Shown here: positions 17,515 through 26,050 of the stretch, piece by piece
Numbering within the stretch: position 1 is the stretch's first letter
Layout: each line of letters starts with the position of its first letter
NCBI GenBank assembly: GCA_041744375.1
Contig: JBGTLA010000185.1
Coordinates: 1 to 58,036 of the forward strand
Length of the DNA stretch: 58,036 nucleotides
Source of the DNA: JBGTLA01 sp041744375
Lineage (GTDB): Bacteria; Actinomycetota; Acidimicrobiia; Spongiisociales; ZC4RG35
Reading direction: 5' to 3'
Notes under the pieces: generated by a model
What the model was told of the DNA's origin: nothing
Database searches by the model: none
What the model saw: the letters and a program-made list of their open reading frames with translations, nothing else
Made by a program: the position numbers and the translations under genes

Positions 17515-17528
17515 TTCACACCTGTGAA
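17515..17528. promoter_or_regulatory. TTCACA-CC-TGTGAA dyad upstream of the zinc-ribbon gene
   Basis: A 6-bp inverted repeat with a 2-bp spacer lies in the 103-bp spacer before the minus-strand zinc-ribbon gene. A TANNNT match (TAAAGT, minus strand) is found about 20 bases downstream, so the dyad could overlap a -35 region. Candidate operator only. Confidence 0.3.
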
Positions 17529-17567
17529 GCCGGAGATGGGTCGCAGTGCCCACCCGTCCACCGTGAA

Positions 17568-17837
17568 TCAGTCCTCCTCGAGAAGGCGGCCGATGTATCG
17601 GCTACGGCGGCGCCCGTTCTCCGTCCAATAGGCGTACCAATAGGGACCGTGGGGACATCGGGTGCAGCTGGATTTGCCACACTTGACCGCCTGTCGCCGC
17701 AGGCTGACGGGGATGTCCGCTTCGGTTGGGAGCGCGCCGTTGCGCTCGAGGTGAGACCGGGCCAGTATCAGCAGCCGCCGCAACTCGTGTTCGTCCAAGT
17801 CCCGAACTGCGTCGAGGAGATCGCGGTCCAGTGCCAT
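17568..17837 (-). CDS. Small DUF6788-like protein
   Basis: 89 residues: an acidic/leucine-rich helical N-terminus (LDAVRDLDEHELRRLLILA) and a C-terminal motif VKCGKSSCTRCPHGPYWYAYW...RRRSRYIGRL. The cysteine cluster plus GPYWYAYW pattern resembles DUF6788-type proteins often found near mobile or repeated DNA. No function is known. It lies between DUF3499 and the zinc-ribbon gene, within an interval inserted into the otherwise conserved manB-DUF3499 neighbourhood. Confidence 0.6.
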   Translation of the reverse strand: MALDRDLLDAVRDLDEHELRRLLILARSHLERNGALPTEADIPVSLRRQAVKCGKSSCTRCPHGPYWYAYWTENGRRRSRYIGRLLEED

Positions 17838-17856
17838 TGGCGAGTGTGAGCTCCGC

Positions 17857-18072
17857 TCAGGCCACGTCGAAGGCGAACAGGGGCGTCACAGAACGCCGAT
17901 CGGTGAGGGTCCAACCCATCGGCGGAGTGAGACGGTCGGCATGGTCGACACACATGGAGTATCCGGGCCCGGAGACCTTGCCGACGTCCTCGAGCCACAC
18001 AGCGCGAGCGTCGTAGTCGAACGTCATGTAGGTGGCCGCAGGACTTCCGCATCGGGCACATCTTGAAAGCAT
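17857..18072 (-). CDS. DUF3499 family protein
   Basis: 71 residues: CARCGSPAATYMTFDYDARAVW at the N-terminus and SMCVDHADRLTPPMGW at the C-terminus, matching the actinobacteria-restricted DUF3499 family with its CxxC and CxxH putative metal ligands. In many actinobacteria a DUF3499 gene sits close to manB, DUF5719 and F420 genes, as here. It has no established function. Confidence 0.82.
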   Translation of the reverse strand: MLSRCARCGSPAATYMTFDYDARAVWLEDVGKVSGPGYSMCVDHADRLTPPMGWTLTDRRSVTPLFAFDVA

Positions 18073-18118
18073 GGACGGAGGCTAACCGCCGCGCCGGCTC
18101 AAGGGTGGCATATCCGAT

Positions 18119-18460
18119 TCACGGTCCTCTTCGGGGCCCCGAGCCCGGCCACCAACGCCCCGACCCATCAGCGTTCACGGCCAAGAGAGAAGGCACGACC
18201 TCGATGGTGAGGCGCTCGAACACCTCAGGATCGTCCTGCCAGGTCAACTCGGTGAAACGGAGCTGGCGCTGTCGCAGCCGCTCTCGGGCGTCTGCGCAGG
18301 TGTCGCAATCGGCGGAGGTCAACAGATACAAGCCAGGCGCGAGCCCAGGAACAGACACGGCTCGAGCCCGCCCAGACCTCCACCAACGGGCGAGGCCGAC
18401 GGCCGTCAAGACCAGTACCACGACAAGAGAAACGACGACGATCCGAACCTCGAGGCTCAT
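18119..18460 (-). CDS. Membrane-anchored thioredoxin-like protein
   Basis: 113 residues from the ATG at 18460, which overlaps the stop of the DUF5719 gene (ATGA). One N-terminal transmembrane helix (about 5-25, VRIVVVSLVVVLVLTAVGLA) is followed by a short thioredoxin/glutaredoxin-like domain with LLTSADCDTCADARERL (a CDTC motif) and a cis-Pro-like VVPSLLAV. The CxxC and the fold suggest a disulfide redox function facing outside the membrane. Shorter than classical thioredoxins. Confidence 0.62.
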   Translation of the reverse strand: MSLEVRIVVVSLVVVLVLTAVGLARWWRSGRARAVSVPGLAPGLYLLTSADCDTCADARERLRQRQLRFTELTWQDDPEVFERLTIEVVPSLLAVNADGSGRWWPGSGPRRGP

Positions 18461-19737
18461 TCGCTGAAAGTGGTGTCGGTGGGGACTCCGGCTGCTCCCG
18501 CCACTCCCGAATCTACTGAAACCGTCCACGTGACCACGATGTCACCGTCCCCTTCGACTCGTAGTGCATCGTCGCCCTCGGGCACCGTGATGGTCGTCAT
18601 CGCCCCGGCGGGCAGCATCACCGTCTCGACCACAGCATCACCAAACGCGCCCAGTTCGGCTCGCACTTCGAAATCGCTCGGGTTGAGGATGTGGATGTCG
18701 ACGTCGCCCACCAGCCCCGGCCCTGCCAGGACCCAAGAAGGATTAGGGGTGGTGGCCGGAACGACGACTCTCACGCCGTCCCCGACCAGCCTGACGGCCG
18801 CTGTCACCGGACCCCCCGACACCAACCGGACTGCACCGGCACCGTCGAGGAACTCGCCAACGGGAACGATCGCCTGCCCCCGAGCGGGGATCGTTCCTTC
18901 GTACCAGGCCTCCACCAAGCCGTCGGAACCGTAGACATCTAGCTGGAACGCCACCTCGGCCGTCCCCGGCGCCGCCAACACCAAGAAACGATCTGCTCCT
19001 TCGATAATGGGCAAAGGCAGGTACCAGTCTTCGGCGGCCTCCGCAGCGTTCCAGACCGCCACATCGCCGTCCCCCTCCTGAACGGCCGCGCTCGCCACCC
19101 GCCCCTCCAGCACCGTCACAGTCGCGGCCATCGACTGGCGACCCGGCAACAAGGCAGAGAGATCGACCCTGACCAAGGATCTAGCCGGGACCACGATCCG
19201 CTCCAGGGCCGGATCCGATTCGATGCCCACCTCGCTGGACGCTCCCACCGTCACCCTCGCTTGCCCGGCGAAGGGGTTCGCCAGCACGACGACGAAAGTC
19301 TCCCCCTCGGACGTGGACCCCCCCGGCAGCGACACCGAGTCGGACGAACCGGTCTGGCATGGCACTGCCGCCACCCCCGACCCCACCAAGACGGTCGAGA
19401 CTTCAGCCCCTCCAACAGGGAGTGCGATCAACGACGGGGCGAACGTGAGGCCGGTGAGGTCATCGATCGTAAGCGAGGTGGCACCGGCATCGGGGTTCTG
19501 CCACGGCTCATCGACGACGATCTCCCCGGCCGAGAACACCATCACTTCTGCGGCCCCGGGTGCACCCGCCATGACGAGCGTGGTGGAACGCCGGGCCGCT
19601 TCCACCAGGGGGCAAACCGTGTAGGGGGCAGCCGAGAGTGATGGAGGGGCGTCGGGAACGGGACGGCCCGGCGGGGGAACGAACATGAGACCGATAGCCA
19701 AGCCCGCCACCGCCACCAGAGAAGCCAGCTTCCTCAT
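18457..19737 (-). CDS. DUF5719 family secreted protein
   Basis: 426 residues with a signal peptide (MRKLASLVAVAGLAIGLMF) and a beta-rich extracellular part with repeated Ig-like features and two cysteines (about 41 and 129). DUF5719 proteins are actinobacterial, of unknown function, and recur beside a large GT2-membrane fusion protein, exactly as here (4-base overlap with the gene upstream). They may assist an envelope glycan or lipid-linked substrate outside the membrane (inference). The open frame continues far upstream antisense-free inside the GT2 gene, but that extension is arginine-rich shadow sequence. Confidence 0.75.
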   Translation of the reverse strand: MRKLASLVAVAGLAIGLMFVPPPGRPVPDAPPSLSAAPYTVCPLVEAARRSTTLVMAGAPGAAEVMVFSAGEIVVDEPWQNPDAGATSLTIDDLTGLTFAPSLIALPVGGAEVSTVLVGSGVAAVPCQTGSSDSVSLPGGSTSEGETFVVVLANPFAGQARVTVGASSEVGIESDPALERIVVPARSLVRVDLSALLPGRQSMAATVTVLEGRVASAAVQEGDGDVAVWNAAEAAEDWYLPLPIIEGADRFLVLAAPGTAEVAFQLDVYGSDGLVEAWYEGTIPARGQAIVPVGEFLDGAGAVRLVSGGPVTAAVRLVGDGVRVVVPATTPNPSWVLAGPGLVGDVDIHILNPSDFEVRAELGAFGDAVVETVMLPAGAMTTITVPEGDDALRVEGDGDIVVTWTVSVDSGVAGAAGVPTDTTFSE

Positions 19738-22475
19738 CGGTAGGGCTCCCTCCCCCATACCGCGACCACAGCGCCCACCAGCATGAGGACGAGCACCGGC
19801 ACGAGAACGGCCCGCCCCCCTGCGTCCCCTTCGTACCGAGCGACGCCTTGTTCGGCCGAGACCGTGCCCCACCAGTCCTCGGATTGCCAATCGGGGCCCC
19901 ACCGTTCGTTTCCTTGGATAGCGAGCCTCACCCGCCCTCCACTGACCGGGCCTGAGTAACCGGCGCCATGTCGATCCCAACTTCGCGAAAGGTCGTCGAG
20001 GGCGACGGGCCGTGCCGAGGAATTGGCGTAGACAAGGATCGTCTCGCCCACCGGAAGGACTTCCAGATCGACTTGGGCATCCAGCACCGGTCGCAAGGCG
20101 CTTGCGGTTTCGTCGACGGCCACGACCCAACGGATCCCGAACTCGGCGAGGACCTGACCCGGCTCGAGGGTGGCGCCCGACACTACCCGGTCGAGAGCGG
20201 CGCGTAGCGCGAGGTCTCCGGGACCTGCCGTCGGAAGCACAGCCTGATCGAGGGTTGGGCCTTCGACGTCGACGAGGCGATACCAAAACCCGGGCCCGGG
20301 CCGGGAGTCGCCCGGCAGACGGCTGGGTTCGGGAGCAACGAGAAGAGCGCGCTGCACCCCGTCTGGCTCCAACCCGACGAAGGCGAGGTTCGACCCCCAT
20401 GCATCCGGAGGCAACCCGGCTCTTCCGCCGGCCAGACCGGGCAGGGACAACACCACCACAGACAACCCTCCCACCACCGCGATCCAGCTCACAACCGACT
20501 TCGTCTCATGCCTGCGCAGGGCGGCGGCCACAGCCAGACCGACACCCACCGAGGCCGCCGCAAGCGCGGCTACCTGCACCTCGGGACCGGTCAAACGGGC
20601 AAGGAGAAGCCCGCCGAATGCCATCGCTCCTGCTAGGGCCGACACCCTCCAGGTCCCGGCCACCATCCCGGCGAGCGACACCACTACCAAAGCGGCCAGC
20701 GCCACGAGGGCCGGGTCGACCGGCAGGGGGACACCGTTCACAACAAGCGACGGATGCGTGCCCAAATAGGGGATGGTTATCAACCCTGCTCCGGTTGCCG
20801 CCAGCGCCCGCAGGGGAGAAGCCGGAAACCGGCCCACGAGCCGCACGGCCAGGGCGAACAAGAGCGGTGCCAGCGCCAGGAACGGAGCGAGTGCCGCCAT
20901 GAGGCCCGTCAGGAAGAAAGAGATACCCAGGGCCCCCAACCGACTCCGTCTCGTCTTCGGGCGAGAACCGACCACCGAGGAAAGCGCCCACGGCAACACC
21001 CCAATGGCGATGAGCCCAGACCAACGTCCCCCCGTGGCCAGGACCCCAGCCGCCGGACCGAACAGGGCCACCACCCCACCCAGGTATGCCCCTGGTCCAC
21101 CGACCTTGAGGCGAGACGCCAGTCGACCCAGGCCGAAGACCCCAGCGATGAATGCGGCAACGGTGACGGCCGATCTAGCCAGTTCGGGATTGTCCAAGAG
21201 CACAGCCTGCACAAAGGCCCCCAAGCCGGCCGAAGGGTGGATTGCCGAAGCCGACCCCAGGCCGGCCGAGTTCCAGCCGCCGAGGAACCTACCAATGGTC
21301 GTGGTAGCCGAGTCGGCGAATGGCAAAGAGTGACCGACCACCGGGAGCGAGCCCAAGAAGACGGCTCTGACACCTATCACGACAGCCACGAGCGCACCCA
21401 CTGCGCCCCACGTGCCGGCCGAGTTCCATACCTCGGTGGCCCTTCGGGCCATCGGTCGATCCTCGTCGAAAAGCCCGATGAGCCGGTCGGCCAACTCTGA
21501 CCCCACCGTGCGGAGCCGCACGGAACCCCGGACCTGGTATCGGAACAGCTCCTCGTCGCCGACTTGTCGCACCCGGGCCAGACCCCGCCGGGAGGTGATC
21601 GTCGACGGAAGCCGAAACACGTTCCAGCCCCACGCCAGCACGTACCGAGGTATGAGCCTCCAGCGGCCCAACAAGAGGCTTCCTACCGAGTCGAGAACAC
21701 CCACGATCGCCGCGAACGGGATCATCCACACCAAGGTGACGGGGCGGTATGCCTTGAGCATCGCCCGCATACGCCCGGCCTGCTCACGCCAACCGCCGTC
21801 GCCCTTCCCGCAGCGACGGTGATGGAAGACCTCGGAGGAGGGAGCCACCATCACGCGACCACCGGCGATGCGCACCCGCTGGCTCAAGTCCAGGCCGGCG
21901 GCCGTGGGCGGCAAGGTACGGTCGAGAGCACGCAAACCGCGCATCAGATCCCGCCTGACCAGCATCGAAACAGAGGAGACAAAGGCCACGTCGCGAACGA
22001 CGTCGTACTGCTCGAGGTCCACCTCGCCTTCGTCGAGCCCGGTGTACGGTTCTCCAAAGACATCGGTGGCTGATCCGAGGCCCTCCAACGTGTCCCGGGT
22101 CCCGGCCACCAGGAGCTTGGACCCGACCAGTGACGCTTCGTGACGCTCCGCCTCGTCGATGAGCGCTGCCAGGGCGTCAGGGCGGGGTTCGGCGTCGCCA
22201 TGGAGGATCCAGATGTAGTCGGTTTCCGGGCCCAGGCTCGCCACCACCTCTTCCACCGTGGCGGCAGTGACGAGTGTGTCCGACGGTGCCCTACGGGCCT
22301 GACCGGTTACGAGGACGACAGAGGAAACCGCCAAGTTCTGACGGGCGACACCCGCCAGGGTGAGGGAAGGGTCGACACCGGGCACGGCGGTCACCGCTAC
22401 CACCACCGAAGGGGTCGGGGTCACCAGGACGGCGTCGGGTATCTCGGGCTGGTCCGAGGGGGGGAGGTCGGTCAT
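19734..22475 (-). CDS. GT2 glycosyltransferase fused to a polytopic membrane domain
   Basis: 913 residues from ATG 22475; ATG 22487 and GTG 22544 are alternatives, none with a clear SD. An N-terminal GT2 domain (about 15-270) has VVVAVTAVPGVDPSLTLAG, the metal-site region IWILHGDAEPRPDALAAL, and HHRRCGKGDGGWREQAGR. A helix-rich C-terminal membrane domain follows (about 350-700), then a soluble segment and a last helix. The fusion pairs with DUF5719 downstream; a divergent cofD lies upstream. Likely transfers a sugar onto an envelope lipid or polymer; acceptor unknown. Confidence 0.82.
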   Translation of the reverse strand: MTDLPPSDQPEIPDAVLVTPTPSVVVAVTAVPGVDPSLTLAGVARQNLAVSSVVLVTGQARRAPSDTLVTAATVEEVVASLGPETDYIWILHGDAEPRPDALAALIDEAERHEASLVGSKLLVAGTRDTLEGLGSATDVFGEPYTGLDEGEVDLEQYDVVRDVAFVSSVSMLVRRDLMRGLRALDRTLPPTAAGLDLSQRVRIAGGRVMVAPSSEVFHHRRCGKGDGGWREQAGRMRAMLKAYRPVTLVWMIPFAAIVGVLDSVGSLLLGRWRLIPRYVLAWGWNVFRLPSTITSRRGLARVRQVGDEELFRYQVRGSVRLRTVGSELADRLIGLFDEDRPMARRATEVWNSAGTWGAVGALVAVVIGVRAVFLGSLPVVGHSLPFADSATTTIGRFLGGWNSAGLGSASAIHPSAGLGAFVQAVLLDNPELARSAVTVAAFIAGVFGLGRLASRLKVGGPGAYLGGVVALFGPAAGVLATGGRWSGLIAIGVLPWALSSVVGSRPKTRRSRLGALGISFFLTGLMAALAPFLALAPLLFALAVRLVGRFPASPLRALAATGAGLITIPYLGTHPSLVVNGVPLPVDPALVALAALVVVSLAGMVAGTWRVSALAGAMAFGGLLLARLTGPEVQVAALAAASVGVGLAVAAALRRHETKSVVSWIAVVGGLSVVVLSLPGLAGGRAGLPPDAWGSNLAFVGLEPDGVQRALLVAPEPSRLPGDSRPGPGFWYRLVDVEGPTLDQAVLPTAGPGDLALRAALDRVVSGATLEPGQVLAEFGIRWVVAVDETASALRPVLDAQVDLEVLPVGETILVYANSSARPVALDDLSRSWDRHGAGYSGPVSGGRVRLAIQGNERWGPDWQSEDWWGTVSAEQGVARYEGDAGGRAVLVPVLVLMLVGAVVAVWGREPYR

Positions 22476-22599
22476 GCCGGCGGCCATTGTGGAACGGGAG
22501 GCACGACTATGGCAATCTCTTCGAGCAAATCGGCCCACACTCACCGCTGACCGTACGGTGGTACCAGGCCAATGAGACGACCGTGGCGAGGATCATGGA

Positions 22600-23511
22600 G
22601 TGAGAGTTGTTTCTCTGTCCGGTGGAGTAGGAGGAGCGCGCATGTTGCGCGGATTCGCTGCTCTCGAGGAGATCGACTTGACGGCCATCGTCAACGTGGC
22701 CGACGACGACGTCATCTATGGGCTGGCGGTGTCGCCCGACATCGATACGGTCATCTACACGCTGGCTGGCGTCGAAGGCCCACAGGGCTGGGGCTACGCC
22801 GACGACACCCACACGGTGATGGAGATGCTGGACCGTTTCCCCATCGACACTTGGTTCACGATCGGTGACCGCGACCTCGCCACCAACCTCTTCCGCACCG
22901 CCCGGCTGGGACGCGGCTGGACTCTCAGCCAGGTGACCACCGCTCAGGCAGCGGTCTTCGGAGTGAAAGCCACGGTTCTCCCCGTCAGCGACGACCCTAT
23001 TCGCACGGAGTTGCACCTCCCGGGTGAAGGCTGGGTTTCCTTCCAGGACTACTTCGTCGACCGCCAACACACAGACGACGTGGACGACGTCCGCTATGGC
23101 GGAGCATGGGCAGCCACACCCGCCCCCGGTGTCATCGACGCCATCGAGTCGGCCGACGTGGTCGTGGTAGGCCCCTCCAACCCGCCTCTGTCGATATGGC
23201 CCATCCTGGCAGTTCCCGGAATCTCGGCCGCCCTCGAGAAGGTGGATCGGGTGGTGGGGGTCAGCCCCCTCATCATGGGTCGGAGCGTGAAAGGACCGGC
23301 CGACAGGGTGATCAGAAACCTCGGCCTGCCGGGCGGGAACGCTGGAGTCCTCGATTGCTACAACGGGCTCCTCGACGAACTGGTGGTCGACGAGAGCGAC
23401 CAGCACGACACCTCGCTGTCGACTCCCGAAACCATCGTCACCACGGCCGACACGGCCATCACCGAGATCGAACGGGCCATGGCCTTGGCCGAAAGGATCC
23501 TCGGCCGGTGA
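22600..23511 (+). CDS. cofD: 2-phospho-L-lactate transferase (F420 biosynthesis)
   Basis: 303 residues. Transfers the phosphoenolpyruvate- or phospholactate-derived moiety to 7,8-didemethyl-8-hydroxy-5-deazariboflavin (Fo), making (dehydro)F420-0. Motifs: N-terminal VVSLSGGVGGARMLRG, NVADDDVIYGLAVSPDIDTV, and VVVGPSNPPLSIWPIL with INPxL-like SVSPLIMGRSVKGPADR. GTG start. The next gene overlaps by GTGA, so cofD-cofE is an operon. Equivalent to mycobacterial FbiA. Confidence 0.95.
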   Translation: MRVVSLSGGVGGARMLRGFAALEEIDLTAIVNVADDDVIYGLAVSPDIDTVIYTLAGVEGPQGWGYADDTHTVMEMLDRFPIDTWFTIGDRDLATNLFRTARLGRGWTLSQVTTAQAAVFGVKATVLPVSDDPIRTELHLPGEGWVSFQDYFVDRQHTDDVDDVRYGGAWAATPAPGVIDAIESADVVVVGPSNPPLSIWPILAVPGISAALEKVDRVVGVSPLIMGRSVKGPADRVIRNLGLPGGNAGVLDCYNGLLDELVVDESDQHDTSLSTPETIVTTADTAITEIERAMALAERILGR

Positions 23512-24209
23512 GCCTCTCAGTCATACCGGTGACGGGCGTGGGTGAGGTGGCCCCGGGTGACGATCTGGCAGGCATGTTGGCGAGTGCGCTCGCCTACCTC
23601 GACCTGGCCGACGGAGACGTGCTCGTCGTCACCCACAAGGTGGTATCGAAAGCCGAAGGCGCGGTGATCGAACTCGAAGGCGACGGACCCGATTCCCATC
23701 GCCACATCGTCGAGGCCGAAGCTCGGCGGATCATTCGCCGGCGGGGATCCCTCGTCATCGCCGAGACCAGGCACGGCTTCGTCTGCGCCAACGCGGGCGT
23801 GGACAGGTCGAACGCCCAGCCGGGAACCGTGGTCCTCCTCCCCGAAGACCCCGACCGTTCCGCCCGGCGAATTCGAGAGCGCCTTCGTGCCGAGTTGGGA
23901 GTCGAACCGGTGGTGATCATCAGCGACACCTTCGGAAGGCCGTGGCGTCGCGGCCTGGTCGATGTGGCCATCGGCATCGCCGGGATGAACCCCATCCACG
24001 ACCTGCGCGGGACCCAAGACACGTTCGGGCGGGTCCTCGACGTGACCGAGGTGAATGTGGCCGATGAGGCGGCCGGCGCCGCCGATCTCGTCATGGGCAA
24101 GGCAGCCGGTATCTGCGCGGCCGTCATTCGCGGCCTCCACATCTCCCCCGGAGCCGGCTCGATCGCCACCCACGTGATCCGCCCCCCCTCCGAAGACCTG
24201 TTCCGCTGA
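23508..24209 (+). CDS. cofE: Coenzyme F420:L-glutamate ligase
   Basis: Adds glutamates to F420-0 to give F420-n. The 233-residue product starts at GTG 23508, overlapping the cofD stop. Motifs: VTHKVVSKAEGAVIEL, NAGVDRSNAQPGTVVLLP, and ISDTFGRPWRRGLVDVAIGIAGM. It ends after the ligase domain, so unlike mycobacterial FbiB there is no fused nitroreductase-like C-terminal domain; a separate reductase for dehydro-F420 would be needed if that pathway variant is used. A gene for an F420-type PPOX enzyme occurs at 34.2 kb. Confidence 0.95.
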   Translation: MSLSVIPVTGVGEVAPGDDLAGMLASALAYLDLADGDVLVVTHKVVSKAEGAVIELEGDGPDSHRHIVEAEARRIIRRRGSLVIAETRHGFVCANAGVDRSNAQPGTVVLLPEDPDRSARRIRERLRAELGVEPVVIISDTFGRPWRRGLVDVAIGIAGMNPIHDLRGTQDTFGRVLDVTEVNVADEAAGAADLVMGKAAGICAAVIRGLHISPGAGSIATHVIRPPSEDLFR

Positions 24210-24233
24210 CCAGAAGCCACAAGGGGCCTCGGA

Positions 24234-24248
24234 GGGAATCGGATTCCC
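24234..24248. terminator. Small hairpin between convergent cofE and ugd
   Basis: GGGAAT-CGG-ATTCCC forms a 6-bp stem with a 3-base loop 24 bases after the cofE stop, in the 124-bp spacer between convergent genes. No T-run. A weak bidirectional terminator candidate; no tRNA can be folded here. Confidence 0.35.
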
Positions 24249-24333
24249 ACTCGCAGGCCCGCAAGGTACCCGCGCCAGGCGGACTCTCTCGTCTCCGATT
24301 GGCGGAGCTTCCGAGCTTCGATCTACGAGGCCA

Positions 24334-25611
24334 TCATGCCAGTGGGCGGCCGAGACCGACGTAGTCGAGGCCGGCGGCGCGAACCTCACTCGGATCGAGG
24401 AGATTGCGGGCGTCGACGACCCGATGCCCGCGCATGACCTTGCGCGTCTGCTTGAGATCCGCCTCGGCGAACTCCGGCCATTCTGTTGCAACGACCAGGA
24501 CGTCGGCATCGCGTGCCGCTTCCAGAGCGGTGGGAGCCGACTCGATCTCAGGCGAGGACGCCTCAGGGTCGTACACCACCACCTCGGCGCCGTCGTTCTG
24601 GAGCGCCAGGGCGATGCGCAACGCCGGTGATTCACGCACATCGTCGGTGCCGGCCTTGAATGCCAGACCCCACATGGCCACGCGTCGGCCGCGCAGGCCT
24701 CCGCCCGCGGCCTGGCGAATCTTCTCGATCACCCGCGTGCGTTGGGTAGCGTCGGCCTCGATGACCGATTTGAGCAGCTTGAAGTCGTAGCCGGCGTCTT
24801 CCGCCACACCGATCAGAGCCTCGGTGTCCTTGGGAAAGCAGGACCCGCCGTAGCCCGGGCCGGGCTGGAGGAAGTGGGGGCCGATGCGGTGATCACGCCC
24901 CATCCCGCTGATCACGTCGGTGATGTCGGCACCCACAGCCTCACACAGATTGGCGAGGGTGTTGACGAAGGTGAGCCGGGCTGCCAGGTAGGAATTCGAG
25001 GCGTACTTGATCATCTCCGACGAGGTCGGGTCTGTGACAACCTTGTCCACGTCGCCCATCGACTCGTAGAGGGACAAGACCCGGTGCGCAACTTCAGGGG
25101 AATGGCTTCCCACTACGAGCCGATCCGGCTTCAAGAAGTCGGAGACCGCTCTGCCTTCCCGCAAGAACTCGGGGTGGGACGCGATCTGGGCTTTGCTCCC
25201 CGAGGCGAGCAGACGGCGGTGGAACCGGTTGGCCGAACCGGGAGGAACGGTCGACTTGATGACGAAGACGACGTCCTCGGGCACTTGGTTGCCCAGTTCG
25301 TCGAGAACCGACTCCACGAAGGAGAGATCGGCGCGCCCGTCGGAGCCCTGGGGAGTTGGTAGGCACAGGAACACGAGCTCGACGTCCGTCACGGCCTCCA
25401 CATTGTCGGTGTGGAAACTGATGCGCCCCGAGGTCCGGCTCTCTGCCAACAGCTCAGCCAGGCCTTCCTCGAAAATGGGGACTTCTCCCCGTTCGAGGGC
25501 CGCGACCCGGTCCAGCGAGCGCTCTGCGAGTCTGACCCGGTGGCCGAGACTGGCCAGACCGGCCCCTGTGACGAGACCAACATATCCGGCCCCGATGACG
25601 GCGATTGTCAT
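24334..25611 (-). CDS. ugd: UDP-glucose 6-dehydrogenase
   Basis: 425 residues. Oxidises UDP-glucose (or a similar NDP-hexose) to the uronate using two NAD+. N-terminal Rossmann motif IAVIGAGYVGLVTGAG, substrate motif FLREGRAVSDFLKPDRLVVG, lysine in SSEMIKYASNSYLA, and catalytic cysteine in GPGYGGSCFPKD; the C-terminal domain has WGLAFKAGTDDVRESPA. The ATG at 25611 is preceded by GGAGAGG; an upstream extension of 48 residues is unlikely. UDP-glucuronate would feed the exopolysaccharide genes elsewhere in the window. Confidence 0.94.
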   Translation of the reverse strand: MTIAVIGAGYVGLVTGAGLASLGHRVRLAERSLDRVAALERGEVPIFEEGLAELLAESRTSGRISFHTDNVEAVTDVELVFLCLPTPQGSDGRADLSFVESVLDELGNQVPEDVVFVIKSTVPPGSANRFHRRLLASGSKAQIASHPEFLREGRAVSDFLKPDRLVVGSHSPEVAHRVLSLYESMGDVDKVVTDPTSSEMIKYASNSYLAARLTFVNTLANLCEAVGADITDVISGMGRDHRIGPHFLQPGPGYGGSCFPKDTEALIGVAEDAGYDFKLLKSVIEADATQRTRVIEKIRQAAGGGLRGRRVAMWGLAFKAGTDDVRESPALRIALALQNDGAEVVVYDPEASSPEIESAPTALEAARDADVLVVATEWPEFAEADLKQTRKVMRGHRVVDARNLLDPSEVRAAGLDYVGLGRPLA

Positions 25612-26050
25612 GTCGACGATACCTCTCCACTCATGACGGGGGCTCGACGCCGGCGTTGAGGAAGACTGTCTCGTCGATTCCTGCCTGACGGTGCCGCGGA
25701 CGCTCCTCTTGAGTCGACCGCCAGCGGCTGCCACTCCCAGCAACCCCGTTTCCATTCAATACCCGGCCCTCACGTTATCCGCCAATTCCTCTCTGTCCAT
25801 GGGTCGCCAGCACCGCTAGGCGGTGCCCATGCGTGAACAAGTGGTCCGATCCAGCCGAACGGCACGTCGCATCGGCTGCGACCTCCGTCGAGAAGCCGAC
25901 GCCAAAGACTGAGCCGAACACGGTGCTGGACAAATGCACGATACCAACCCTGCCGATTTGCTCCTGGGACAACAGGAGAGGTCTTGGTCACGGGGCCGGG
26001 CTGTGGTCGGTAACCTGGCACCGCGGACGACGACATCCAGGAGGTCATAG
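25612..26050. other. 439-bp divergent spacer, no gene seen
   Basis: Lies between divergent ugd and the hydrolase gene. Short open frames on both strands have no recognisable product. A CACCGC-TAG-GCGGTG hairpin sits at 25812-25826. Near the hydrolase, TAACCT at 26011-26016 is a possible -10, without a well-spaced -35. The spacer may hold promoters for both flanking genes. Confidence 0.5.

Noticed and set aside
19738..20400. Long N-terminal extension of the DUF5719 gene
   Set aside because: Arg/Gly/Pro-rich shadow of the GT2-fusion gene; a normal signal peptide starts at 19737 with a 4-base overlap.
24210..24333. Possible tRNA in the cofE-ugd spacer
   Set aside because: A T-arm-like hairpin is present but no acceptor stem, anticodon arm or D-arm can be assembled.
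25770..26048. 92-residue minus-strand frame in the ugd-hydrolase spacer
   Set aside because: No family resemblance and unremarkable composition; treated as non-coding spacer.
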